A stretch of DNA of 64,000 nucleotides from Deltaproteobacteria bacterium (GTDB taxonomy: Bacteria > SAR324 > JACQKK01): assembly GCA_029858505.1 (NCBI GenBank), contig JAOUEW010000004.1, positions 66,520-130,519 of the forward strand, read 5' to 3'. The notes under the pieces are model-generated. The model had not been told where the DNA came from and searched no databases. It saw nothing but the letters and a program-made list of their open reading frames with translations. Below, one piece after another: positions 1 through 7,807 of this stretch; position 1 is the first letter of the stretch; each line of letters begins with the position of its first letter. The translations under genes and the position numbers were made by a program.

Positions 1-65
1 AGGCCCGCAAGCCCGATTGCGCGGGCTGCGTGATCCGTCAGGAATGCGGATGGGAGGGAAAGTGA
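1..65 (+). CDS. nth: Endonuclease III, C-terminal end only (partial)
   Basis: Only the last 20 codons are in the window, read in frame from base 3 to a TGA at 63-65. They begin ARKPDCAGC and carry Cys-x2-Cys-x5-Cys, the last three ligands of the C-x6-C-x2-C-x5-C [4Fe-4S] loop that closes endonuclease III. The surrounding residues also fit Nth (ARKP before the second Cys, a short basic tail after the last). The first Cys would lie two residues beyond the left edge. Endonuclease III is a base-excision glycosylase/AP lyase acting on oxidised pyrimidines. MutY has a similar loop but normally continues into another domain, so Nth is preferred. Confidence 0.75.
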   Translation, partial: ARKPDCAGCVIRQECGWEGK

Positions 66-78
66 TTCTCGTGAGGAA

Positions 79-363
79 TTAGGATTGTTTGAGATAGGCG
101 GCCAGGGCGCCCAGCAGGGGCAGCAACAGGGTGAAATACCAGATCAATTGCTGGCGGAGGTCTCGTTGAATGTCACCCCGCATGGCTTGAATTTCCATTC
201 GGAGCGTTTGAATTTCAGCATGAACAAAATCTTTGGTCGCCAAGTCCTCCCGGGCGGAATGAGCCCCGGCTTCGATGACCTCGGCCAGAGTTTGGGCCTG
301 GGCATGGTTGAATCCGGCAGACTCTAAGCGCCGGGCGTTTTCCAGGGTTTCGGTGACAGGCAT
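79..363 (-). CDS. Small coiled-coil membrane protein (DUF1640/CCDC90-like)
   Basis: This 94-residue protein has the order seen in DUF1640-like proteins: an N-terminal helical part (residues 1-35), a DLATK motif, a heptad-rich amphipathic stretch (about 45-70) and one C-terminal hydrophobic segment (about 72-90) ending in a short charged tail. The start is supported by a GGAGAA ribosome site five bases before the ATG at 361-363. It lies 88 bases downstream of the CheX-DUF2225 gene on the same strand and may be co-transcribed with it. The family is usually a C-terminal-anchored oligomeric coiled coil; no enzymatic function is suggested by the sequence. Confidence 0.7.
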   Translation of the reverse strand: MPVTETLENARRLESAGFNHAQAQTLAEVIEAGAHSAREDLATKDFVHAEIQTLRMEIQAMRGDIQRDLRQQLIWYFTLLLPLLGALAAYLKQS

Positions 364-451
364 GGGGTTCTCCAGGTGGTTGTTTTCAAGTTAAACGGGA
401 ACCGTGTTGGGGTCAACCGCCGGGAACATGGGGCTGGGTGTGCGCCGGGGC

Positions 452-1768
452 TTAAAAGAACGAATATCCCGCGCTGGCGCCAGGGGCGCCGATGCGGATG
501 TGCTCTCGCTTGCTCCACAGGCGGGCTCCCATCTCTAGATAGCGGGGAACTTTTTCCAGGCCTCGCCGCTGGCTTTCGGGGAGGGACTCTACGGTTTTGG
601 CCCGCTGGGCCAGGGTTTGCAGCTGCTTGCCGCCCTTTTGGTGGTTGCCCAGGTAAATGGCAATGGCGGCCAGCCGATACAGCGAGCGGAACTCGGCTTC
701 TTTTTGCTGGTGCAGCAGACGTTTCATCAGAAACCGGTCGGCCAGGGTCAGCATTTTCTGCTCGCCCGCTTGGTCGCCGATGACTCGGTTCATCAGGGCG
801 GCCCCCAGGGCATATTCGGCCAGCAGGTCGTTCTCTTGGGCAAAGTCGGCGCCCCCGTGGGCGGCCAGGGCCTCGGAGGAAATAATGGCCAGCACAAAGG
901 CGGTGCGGGCCAGCTCTGGGCTGCGGGCCGGGTCGTTGATGATGTCTTTCAACGATACGTTCAGCATTTTTTCTTCCAGGTGCTTTTTCAGTTCGTCGCG
1001 GAACTCGTTGCGGATAAACAGTTTGGGGAAGTTTTTCCCCGGCTCGGGAAAGTGCTCCAAGCGAGAGGACGAAAACATGCACTTGGGGCAAACCATCACC
1101 GACTGGGCCACCTGCTGCCACACGGGCAGCACGCCCTCGGAAAATTCCGCCTTGGGCAGCAGGAACAAATCTTCACCCACTTTAGACGCATGGGTCATGT
1201 CTAACCGGTTGGCCATGAAGGGCAGGGGCTGGCTGTGGATGGGGCAGCACTGGGTGGTTTGCTGCCAAAAATGAACGTGGCTGTCTTGGGCCCGGGGCAT
1301 CAGCGCCCCGCCAGTCACGCCCTGAATGGCCAGCTGAATGCAAAAACTTCCCGCGGGGGTGCTGAAGGGCACAAACACGGGAGACTCGGTGTTTTTCAGC
1401 AACTCCCAGCCGGTAGACTGGATGGGGATTCCCCCCGTGATATGGTATCCCTGAGAGTACAGCCGCTTGCGGGCCTCTCCGCAAATCATGTTCGCCATTT
1501 CTCCGGCGGTGTCTAGCACCTGGGGAGACAATTGGCGGGGGTCTTCTCCCAGCATGTTTTTGTACACGGAAAACAGCACTTCGCTGGTAAAGCCGATGGC
1601 GAACTGACCGGTGACTTGGCCGGTGAAGGGAATGCGGGCAAAGGCCCGGTCGCCCGCGGGGGCCTGCCAGTTCAGCACGGGCGGCTCGGGGGTGGCGCTC
1701 ACCTGGGCCATGGTTTTTAGCACATGGGCGGTGGCGGAGGTGAAAGCGGAAAGGTAATCTGTACTCAT
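452..1768 (-). CDS. CheX-type phosphatase domain fused to a DUF2225-like domain
   Basis: The 438-residue protein begins MSTDYLSAF, typical of CheX, and keeps the CheC/CheX catalytic pattern D86-x3-E90-x2-N93-x3-G97 used to dephosphorylate CheY-type receivers. From about residue 170 it changes to a DUF2225-like region, with paired cysteines (C174/C175 and C227/C230, CPKC) suggesting a zinc site, followed by a helical TPR-like tail. An in-frame ATG 25 codons upstream (1843) exists, but the CheX fold starts at the internal Met, so 1768 is chosen. A short membrane coiled-coil gene follows on the same strand. Likely role: a phospho-signalling or motility component; the combined architecture is unusual and the DUF2225 part has no known activity. 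Confidence 0.75.
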   Translation of the reverse strand: MSTDYLSAFTSATAHVLKTMAQVSATPEPPVLNWQAPAGDRAFARIPFTGQVTGQFAIGFTSEVLFSVYKNMLGEDPRQLSPQVLDTAGEMANMICGEARKRLYSQGYHITGGIPIQSTGWELLKNTESPVFVPFSTPAGSFCIQLAIQGVTGGALMPRAQDSHVHFWQQTTQCCPIHSQPLPFMANRLDMTHASKVGEDLFLLPKAEFSEGVLPVWQQVAQSVMVCPKCMFSSSRLEHFPEPGKNFPKLFIRNEFRDELKKHLEEKMLNVSLKDIINDPARSPELARTAFVLAIISSEALAAHGGADFAQENDLLAEYALGAALMNRVIGDQAGEQKMLTLADRFLMKRLLHQQKEAEFRSLYRLAAIAIYLGNHQKGGKQLQTLAQRAKTVESLPESQRRGLEKVPRYLEMGARLWSKREHIRIGAPGASAGYSFF

Positions 1769-1864
1769 GGCGAGTATCTCGGGTGCCTGTTTTAGGGGGG
1801 GGTGTCTTTCTCTTTTTTTAGACAGTTCGGTGGCGACTTGCAAGGATTAAACTTGGGAGACGAA

Positions 1865-2278
1865 ATGCGGAAACTGATCGTGGGATTGGTGGCCATTCTC
1901 AGCCTGACCGGCATGGCTCTTACTGGGTCGGGGGAGTCCTGGGGGTTTGGATCGGGGTTCTCGGAACAGGGCAGCAAGGCCGCGTCTCTGGGGCATATTT
2001 GGCTGGGGCTGCTGTTTACCCTGCTGTTCCCCCTGTATTTGGCCGATCACCTGAAAAAAAACCGGGCCTGGCTGCGCCGCTTTTGCTGGCTGACGGGTTC
2101 CGGGTTGACCCAATTGGCGGCGGGCAGCCTGCTGGTGCTCACCGGATTGGGGCTGCTGCTGTATGGCCAAGCCGCCTGGGAGGCCCTGCGGGAGGCCCAT
2201 GAATGGCTGACCTGGCCCATGGCGGGGGCCATGACCCTGCACTTTCTTTCTCCCAAAACCTGGAAGAAATCCCCATGA
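1865..2278 (+). CDS. Small multi-pass membrane protein, possibly DUF4405/cytochrome b-like
   Basis: The gene encodes 137 residues with a hydrophobic N-terminal segment and three more membrane-like segments. Histidines sit at segment ends (GHIWLG, ADHLKK, EAHEWL, TLHFL), as in small cytochrome-b-like or DUF4405 proteins, but the match is loose. The ATG at 1865 follows a GGGAGA ribosome site; a start further upstream at 1802 would add an unlikely 21-residue leader. Its stop overlaps the start of the next gene (ATGA at 2275-2278), so the two are translationally coupled. That links an unknown membrane protein to the aminotransferase/Mur-ligase-like fusion downstream. Confidence 0.65.
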   Translation: MRKLIVGLVAILSLTGMALTGSGESWGFGSGFSEQGSKAASLGHIWLGLLFTLLFPLYLADHLKKNRAWLRRFCWLTGSGLTQLAAGSLLVLTGLGLLLYGQAAWEALREAHEWLTWPMAGAMTLHFLSPKTWKKSP

Positions 2279-4395
2279 GCCGTTCCTTTCGCAGCCAAGC
2301 GCTGCAATTGTCTCCCATCAAAGAAATCGAGCTGGCGGCGTCTCGGGTGGCGGGGGTGATCTCCATGGCCCAGGGCATTCCCAGCTTCGACACCCCAGAG
2401 ACCATTAAGCGAGCCGTGGCCGAGCGCATGGCCGAAGGGCTGACGGCCAAGTATTCCCTTCCCCTGGGCTTGCGGGCGCTGCGAGAGCGGGTGGCGGTGT
2501 CGCTGGCCGACCAGGGAATGCACTACGACCCGGACTCGGAGATCATCATCACGGCGGGGGCCATCGAGGCCATCTCGGCAACGCTGCTGGCCTTAACCCG
2601 CCCCGGCGATGAAATTATTCTCCCCACCCCCAGTTACGCCAGCTATCAGCAGGTCATTCGGCTGGCGGGCTGCAAGCCGGTGTTCGTTCCGCTGGATGAA
2701 GAACGGAACTTCGACCTGGACGTGGAGGCCATCCGAAAAAAAATCACCCCGGCCACCCGGGCGATTTTTTACTGCAACCCCAACAATCCCACCGGCACCA
2801 TTTATTCCAAGGCCCAGTCGCTGGCCATGATGGAACTGGCCCGCCGCCACGATTTGTTCATCATTACCGATGAGGTGTATAAAGATTTTTGTTTTACGCC
2901 AGAGCCTTACTTTACACCGGCCATGGTGGAGGGTTTTCGCGAGCGGGTGATCCGGGTGTTTTCGTTTTCCAAGGCCTTCGCCATGACCGGCTGGCGGGTG
3001 GGGTATTTGCACACCGGGGAAGCCGTGGCCAAGGAAATTCTGAAGGTTCACGATTCGCTGGTGACCTGCGCCCCGGTGGTGTCTCAGTACGCCGCCCTGG
3101 CGGCCCTGGAACTGGGCGATTCCGCCGTGGCAGAATTCAAAGCGGCCTTTCGGCGGCGGCGGGACCTCACCCTGTCGCGGCTAGACGCCCTTTCACACGT
3201 GTTCGATTATCAAAAACCCAACGCGGCCTATTTTGTGTTTCCCCGGGTGAAAGACACCGTGCCCCTGGCCCACGATTCGCGGGCGTTGGCTTTTGATTTG
3301 CTGCACAAAGCTGGGGTGGCCCTGGTGCCGGGGGTGGCCTTTGGTCCCACGGGAGAGCAGCACCTGCGCTTTTCGTTTGGCCGGGAAGACCGGGAAATTG
3401 AGGAAGCCTTCCACCGGGTGGAGGGGTATTTTTCCAAGGCTGCCCGCCGGGCCGGGAGCCGTTCTGGGGGGGGGTCGGGAGCAGCAACGGGTGAGCCGGT
3501 GTTTCTGGCGGAGGCACCCTATGCTCCCCCTCGCCGCAACCGGTTGCTCCGGCGGCTGGCGGTGGGGTATTTGAATCTGGCGGCAAGGGTGTTTTTGGCC
3601 CACCGGGGACCCCAGGTCATCGCCATTGCTGGCGACCAGGGAAAAACCGTGCTGAAGCGGGCCATCACCGACCTGCTGTCCACGGCCTTTCGGGCCAGGG
3701 CCAACCCACGTTCTTACAACACCGAAATTGGCCTGCCCCTGGGGGTGTTGGGCATGGAAATCAACCCCCGCTCGGTTTGGTCCATTGGGTTGACCCTGGC
3801 CCTGGCGGGGTGGCGGGCCCTGGCCGGGCGGGAACGGTTGGAGGTGCTGGTGGTGGAATTGGGCACCCGCTCCCCTGGAGACATGGCCCGGCTGTTGGCT
3901 ACCGTGCGGCCCACTTGGGCGGTGGTCACCAATTTTTCCTACGGCGGAGAAAACCAACCCCCCCCGGCCCATTTGTTGGATGAAGTGCGGACCTTGGGGC
4001 GGGTGGTGGCCCCAGAGCGCATGCTCATCAGCCAGGATGATCCTTTGCTGAGGCTGTACGCGAAAGAAACCCCAGGCACGGCTATTCCACTGGCTTTGGG
4101 GCGCATGGTTCCCCTGGGCAAGGCCCAACCGGGGCAGCCCGCCCCAGGGTGGACCCTGCAAGGAGAGCGGGCCCTGTACCGAATGGGAGGAGACTTGGCC
4201 GGGGACTCGGCCTTTTATGCCATGCAGGGGGCCGTGGCCCTGGGAGAACGGCTGGGCATGGCGCCGGAAGACATCCAGGCCTTTCTTACCCGCCAAACGG
4301 GAGCCACCGAGCCGGGCGCCCCATCCACCAGGGCCAAGAAGCCAGCAGAAAAAAAGATCGTGAAGAAGACGGGAAAAACCACCAGGAAAAAATAA
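2275..4395 (+). CDS. Class I/II aminotransferase fused to a MurF-like (Mur ligase middle) domain
   Basis: The 706-residue protein has two parts. Residues 1-390 are a complete fold-type I aminotransferase of the aspartate family: NPNNPTG at 168-174, the cofactor Asp in ITDEVY (199), the PLP lysine K233 in SFSKAF, and the carboxylate-binding Arg in HLRFSFG (365). Residues about 430-680 resemble the central ATP-binding domain of MurF: a P-loop variant GDQGKT (453-458), YNTEIGLPL (481-489) and ELGTRSPGD near 528, followed by a VVTN strand. The usual His after that strand and the C-terminal ligase domain are missing, and the tail is Lys-rich. The start overlaps the previous stop (ATGA). Substrates are unknown; the aminotransferase is probably active, the ligase part uncertain. 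Confidence 0.85.
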   Translation: MSRSFRSQALQLSPIKEIELAASRVAGVISMAQGIPSFDTPETIKRAVAERMAEGLTAKYSLPLGLRALRERVAVSLADQGMHYDPDSEIIITAGAIEAISATLLALTRPGDEIILPTPSYASYQQVIRLAGCKPVFVPLDEERNFDLDVEAIRKKITPATRAIFYCNPNNPTGTIYSKAQSLAMMELARRHDLFIITDEVYKDFCFTPEPYFTPAMVEGFRERVIRVFSFSKAFAMTGWRVGYLHTGEAVAKEILKVHDSLVTCAPVVSQYAALAALELGDSAVAEFKAAFRRRRDLTLSRLDALSHVFDYQKPNAAYFVFPRVKDTVPLAHDSRALAFDLLHKAGVALVPGVAFGPTGEQHLRFSFGREDREIEEAFHRVEGYFSKAARRAGSRSGGGSGAATGEPVFLAEAPYAPPRRNRLLRRLAVGYLNLAARVFLAHRGPQVIAIAGDQGKTVLKRAITDLLSTAFRARANPRSYNTEIGLPLGVLGMEINPRSVWSIGLTLALAGWRALAGRERLEVLVVELGTRSPGDMARLLATVRPTWAVVTNFSYGGENQPPPAHLLDEVRTLGRVVAPERMLISQDDPLLRLYAKETPGTAIPLALGRMVPLGKAQPGQPAPGWTLQGERALYRMGGDLAGDSAFYAMQGAVALGERLGMAPEDIQAFLTRQTGATEPGAPSTRAKKPAEKKIVKKTGKTTRKK

Positions 4396-4428
4396 GCCCC
4401 CTGCGGCACCAACGGAACGCCTCCCCAG

Positions 4429-4500
4429 CGAGATTGAATCCGACAAGTGATGCGCTGACTTCCGCTCGATGTTTACAAATCGAACGGTTGGATTGAATGG
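4429..4500 (-). repeat. Dispersed repeat element A, copy 1 (minus orientation)
   Basis: Read on the minus strand this segment matches the other element A copies: a CAATCCAACCG start, an internal hairpin (CCG-TCGAT paired with ATCGA-CGG), then GCGGAAG and a CTTGTCGGATTC end. It lies between the convergent aminotransferase-MurF fusion and yqgE. The rest of the 280-base gap (4396-4675) holds only a short direct repeat of GGCAAAGCCCCA near 4520-4555. Confidence 0.65.
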
Positions 4501-4675
4501 CCGATGGATTTGAGTACAGTGGGCAAAGCCCCAGAAAAGAGGGCAAAGCCCCAAAGAAGGGGCACTGTTGGGGAGAGGCGCGCTGTCGGGAAGAGGTGGC
4601 GTGAGGGAGGCCAACCGCCAGGGCTAACCAGGGAAGTCTAAAGGCGGAGGGAGATTCTGGCTGGGGAAACGGAAC

Positions 4676-5431
4676 CTACGCCAGCCGGTAAGACGCATAG
4701 GGGGTGTTCAGCCCCAGTTTTTCCATCACGTAATCCCAGCGGTCTTCGGCGTTGAGTTCCATCAGCTCACGGGGGTCCATTTCGGCCAGCCACCAAGCGC
4801 CCCGCTCAATCTCTTGATCGAGCTGACCCGGCCCCCAACCGGCATAGCCCACCCCCATCATGTATTGCCGGGGGATGTTTCCGCCCACCACGCCAGTCAG
4901 CACTTCTTGGGCCGAGGTGAGGGCCAGGTGGTCTCCCAGGGGGCTGGTGGATTGCCCTTGGAAATCGGGGGAGTGCAGCACCCAGCATAGGTCGGCCTGC
5001 ACGGGGCCGCCGATCATGATCTTTTTTTCTTGGTGGGTTTGAACGTTGATGCCGATTTCAGACAGAAGGTCGTTGATGGAAGTGGCGGAGGGCGAGTTGA
5101 TGACGAAGCCCATGGCTCCGTTGTCGTCGTACTCACACAGCAAAATCACCGACCGGTCGAAGTAGCCGTCTTTCAGGGTGGGCATGGCCACCAGCACCCG
5201 TGGCGGGGTGGATTTGGCTTTGGTTTTGGCTTTGAAGGAATCGGTCAGGGGTTCGGGGGTGGGGGCGGAATCGGCGGGGGAGTTTTGATACTCTTGGGGG
5301 GCGCCAGCCCCTTGGGCCAGCGTGCCGTCCATCAGGCCGTTTTCCTTGATTCGCTCTACGGTTCGTTCTACTTTACCACCGTAAAATCCAGCAATGGTTC
5401 CAGCCATTCTTCCGGCGATTTTCCCTACCAT
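4676..5431 (-). CDS. yqgE: UPF0301 / YqgE (AlgH) family protein
   Basis: The C-terminal 185 residues are a typical YqgE/AlgH protein: VLVAMPTLKDGYFDRSV, GAMGFVINSP, IGGPV and GVGYAGWGPGQLDQE are all present. The family is widespread in Gram-negative bacteria and has no settled biochemical function, although AlgH was linked to alginate expression in Pseudomonas. The chosen start (MVGKIAGRMAG) gives a 251-residue product with an unusual extension of about 75 residues containing a Gly/Ala-rich helix. The frame stays open further upstream to 5839 but that part is not protein-like. No clear ribosome site distinguishes the candidate starts, so the N-terminus is uncertain. Confidence 0.85.
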   Translation of the reverse strand: MVGKIAGRMAGTIAGFYGGKVERTVERIKENGLMDGTLAQGAGAPQEYQNSPADSAPTPEPLTDSFKAKTKAKSTPPRVLVAMPTLKDGYFDRSVILLCEYDDNGAMGFVINSPSATSINDLLSEIGINVQTHQEKKIMIGGPVQADLCWVLHSPDFQGQSTSPLGDHLALTSAQEVLTGVVGGNIPRQYMMGVGYAGWGPGQLDQEIERGAWWLAEMDPRELMELNAEDRWDYVMEKLGLNTPYASYRLA

Positions 5432-5576
5432 TGGCCCCTGCTTGAGGAAATGGAGAATCGAAAAAAAGTGAACCCATCGGGTGTGGTCGTCCATCCAAAA
5501 AAAAACCACGCGAGGAGGTAAAAACCAAACCTGGTGTGGTGAGCAAGAGTGTCTGATTGAATACGACTTTAATATA

Positions 5577-6836
5577 TCATTTTGGCCGGATGGGAGCAAG
5601 CCCCAAACAAGCGGGCAGCCGAATGGAGCCATCGGCCTGTTGGCCGTTTTCAATGAGCGCAATGAGTGTGCGGCTGACGGCGATGGCGGTTCCATTGAGC
5701 ATGTGTGCAAAGCGGGTGCCTTTTTTCCCCGGCTCTTTGAAGCGGATATCCAGGCGGCGGGCTTGGTAGTCGGTGCAGTTGGAGGCGGAGGTAACTTCTC
5801 CCCACTTGCCGCGGCCGGGCATCCAGGCTTCCAGGTCATACTTGCGGAAGGCGGGGGCCCCCAGGTCGCCAGCGCACACGTCCACCACCCGATAAGGAAT
5901 GCCCAGTTGCTGGTAGATTTTTTCTTCGATACTCACGATTTTTTCGTGGAGGGCTTCGGACTGTTCCGGGGGGCAGAAGGCGAACATTTCCACCTTGGTG
6001 AACTGGTGCACCCGGTACAAACCCTTCGACTCGCGCCCATGGCTGCCGGCCTCGGTGCGGAAGCAGTGAGACACGCCCGCATACAGCAGGGGCAGCTGCT
6101 CGGCCTCTAGCACCGACCCGGCCAGCAGCCCCCCCAGGGTAATCTCGGCGGTGGCCACCAGCGACAGGTCGGTGTTCTCGATGTTGTAAATCTGGGCGCT
6201 GTCTCCCCGGGGGTTAAAGCCAATGCCCTGCAAGATTTCTTGCCGGGCCAAGTCGGGGGTAATGTGCAGAACAAAGCCTTCCTCTCGCAGCAAGTTGCAG
6301 GCAAAGGTCACCAGGGCCAGTTCCAGCAGCACCGCTTCGTTCTTTAAGTAATAAAACTTCTGCCCCGTTACCCGGGCGGCTCCCTCAAAGTCGATCAGGT
6401 CCAGGCTTTCCATCAATTCCAAATGGTCTTTGGGGGCAAAATCCAGTTGGGGAATATCTCCCCAGCGGCGCACCTCTCGGTTTTGGGTGTCGTCCACCCC
6501 GTTGGGGGCCTGGGGGTGGGTCAGGTTGGGCACCCCCCGCAGCAGTTCGTCACGGCGGGCATCGGCCTGGGCCAGCTGGGCGGCCAGCCCGGCTTCGGTT
6601 TCTTTCAGGGCGCGGCCTTCTTCCACCAGGGCTTGGCGGGCGGGGGCCTCCATGGGGCCCTTCATGCTTTTGCCAATTTCGTTCTGGCGTTGGCGCACCC
6701 GCTCCAGCTCTTTCTGCAGGTCCAGGGCCTGCTGGTCCGCGGCCAGCAGGGCGTCCAGCTCCACGGTCATGTTGCGGCGGCGGATGTTTTCCCGCACGGT
6801 GTCGGGCTGTTCACGAATCAGGCGGATATCCAACAT
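5577..6836 (-). CDS. serS: Seryl-tRNA synthetase
   Basis: The protein has 419 residues, close to the usual length of bacterial SerRS. The first 110 residues are the long antiparallel coiled-coil tRNA-binding arm (MLDIRLIREQPDTV start, heptad-rich to about 105). The class II catalytic core follows, with motif 2 in HCFRTEAGSHG and motif 3 near the C-terminus (NGQQADGSIRLP, preceded by AVSRTLIALIE). It charges tRNA-Ser with serine (and tRNA-Sec where present). It stands alone on the minus strand, with a 145-base gap to yqgE and a gene-free 319-base region upstream that must contain its promoter. Confidence 0.97.
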   Translation of the reverse strand: MLDIRLIREQPDTVRENIRRRNMTVELDALLAADQQALDLQKELERVRQRQNEIGKSMKGPMEAPARQALVEEGRALKETEAGLAAQLAQADARRDELLRGVPNLTHPQAPNGVDDTQNREVRRWGDIPQLDFAPKDHLELMESLDLIDFEGAARVTGQKFYYLKNEAVLLELALVTFACNLLREEGFVLHITPDLARQEILQGIGFNPRGDSAQIYNIENTDLSLVATAEITLGGLLAGSVLEAEQLPLLYAGVSHCFRTEAGSHGRESKGLYRVHQFTKVEMFAFCPPEQSEALHEKIVSIEEKIYQQLGIPYRVVDVCAGDLGAPAFRKYDLEAWMPGRGKWGEVTSASNCTDYQARRLDIRFKEPGKKGTRFAHMLNGTAIAVSRTLIALIENGQQADGSIRLPACLGLAPIRPK

Positions 6837-7155
6837 GGGCGGGGTAGAAAGAGATTGCGCGGAAGGGCAGGGTGCTGCCGGGCCGGTTTATTCCAGCCGG
6901 GGTTATTCTAACGTTGGCCGGGGGCGGGCGCAAACGGGGGATGATTTTATGGGGGCGGCTTCGCCCCCCACCCCCCCTTTCACGGCAAAAACACGGGTTA
7001 GGCAGAGGTCTCAGTCATTTAGTAAGGCGGTCTCAGCAATACAGGATCTGTAATTCAGGAGCAGTGAGAAGGAGAAAGCATTGCGGGCAAAACGGGGGGA
7101 GCCAGCGGAACAAGGGGGGCCGGGCGGCCCCCCGTGAAGCATAGTCTAACAGGGA
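6837..7155. other. Intergenic region upstream of serS with GC-rich hairpins
   Basis: No coding sequence is supported here. It contains an element B copy (6942-6991) and, near 7113-7136, a GGGGGGCC/GGCCCCCC inverted repeat followed by GTGAAG that resembles part of the same family. The serS promoter should lie near the left side on the minus strand, but no convincing -35/-10 pair was seen. Confidence 0.5.
6942..6991 (-). repeat. Dispersed GC-hairpin element B, copy in minus orientation
   Basis: On the minus strand it reads TTTTTGCCGTGAAAG, then a G-run, then GGGGGGCGAAGC closing a hairpin (stem GGGGGCG at 6951-6957 with CGCCCCC at 6962-6968), then CATAAAATC. The copy at 39626-39676 shares both the GCCGTGA box and the final TAAAATC. 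Confidence 0.6.
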
Positions 7156-7395
7156 TTAATGATTTTCCCCAATGGATTCAAATGCGCCCTCTTGGCTGAG
7201 CGACACGCGGTCCCGGCGGATGGCCACCTGGGGGGGCAGTTTAGAAATGAGACCGCCCCGGTTCTGAAAGTTCAGAATGGCTTGGGCGATTTCGTCTTGG
7301 GAAATTTGACGGGTGGCTTTCTTGGGCCGGACAAAGCGCTCGGACTTCCGTTGGGGCGCGTTGGGCTGTTGGGGGATCGACATCGGCGTATCCAT
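7156..7395 (-). CDS. Hypothetical 79-residue protein
   Basis: This is a short basic protein with an unstructured Pro/Gln/Arg-rich N-terminus and a plausible folded part, ISQDEIAQAILNFQNRGG followed by LISKLPPQ. The 'gly-gly ... kLPP' ending of a helix resembles short DNA- or translation-associated proteins of unknown function in proteobacteria, but I cannot assign a family. The first ATG (7395) lacks a clear ribosome site; a second ATG four codons in is equally possible. It stands alone between serS and relA. The coding call rests on its protein-like composition only. Confidence 0.5.
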   Translation of the reverse strand: MDTPMSIPQQPNAPQRKSERFVRPKKATRQISQDEIAQAILNFQNRGGLISKLPPQVAIRRDRVSLSQEGAFESIGENH

Positions 7396-7807
7396 GAGGA
7401 AAAAGTTGGGTGTAGGTGACCAGCCCCCCTTGGGGCTGGATGAGTGAACCGAAACCTAAACCAAGTCTAAACCAAGTTCTGAAGCGATACCTTGGGTGAT
7501 GGAACGGCAATCCCCCGCTGGAAACAAATAGGCCCCAATCAATGAATCAATCGATCAAACAATATAAACCAGTAAAACGAGAGAACAAACTTACCGAGAA
7601 CATGCAGGGAACAGACTGGCACCCCGCTTTGAAAATCGGGTATTTAGGGCCAAATATGGAAAATATTATAATCCCTCTTCCTAAAAAAGCAACATTTTTT
7701 TGAAAACGCCGGAAAGTTTGTTCCGTCACAATGAGATCCTTATTCGTTCGGATTTTCCCCCATGGTGGGGTATCGGTTTTTTTGGGGGATTCGGGTAAAA
7801 TGCCTCC
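7396..7807. other. Intergenic region upstream of the RelA/SpoT gene
   Basis: No gene is supported in these 412 bases, which are clearly more AT-rich than the flanks. A TATAAT hexamer at 7667-7672 could be a -10 box for the downstream gene, but the matching -35 is weak. A short AATCAATGAATCAATC direct repeat occurs near 7540. Confidence 0.45.
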
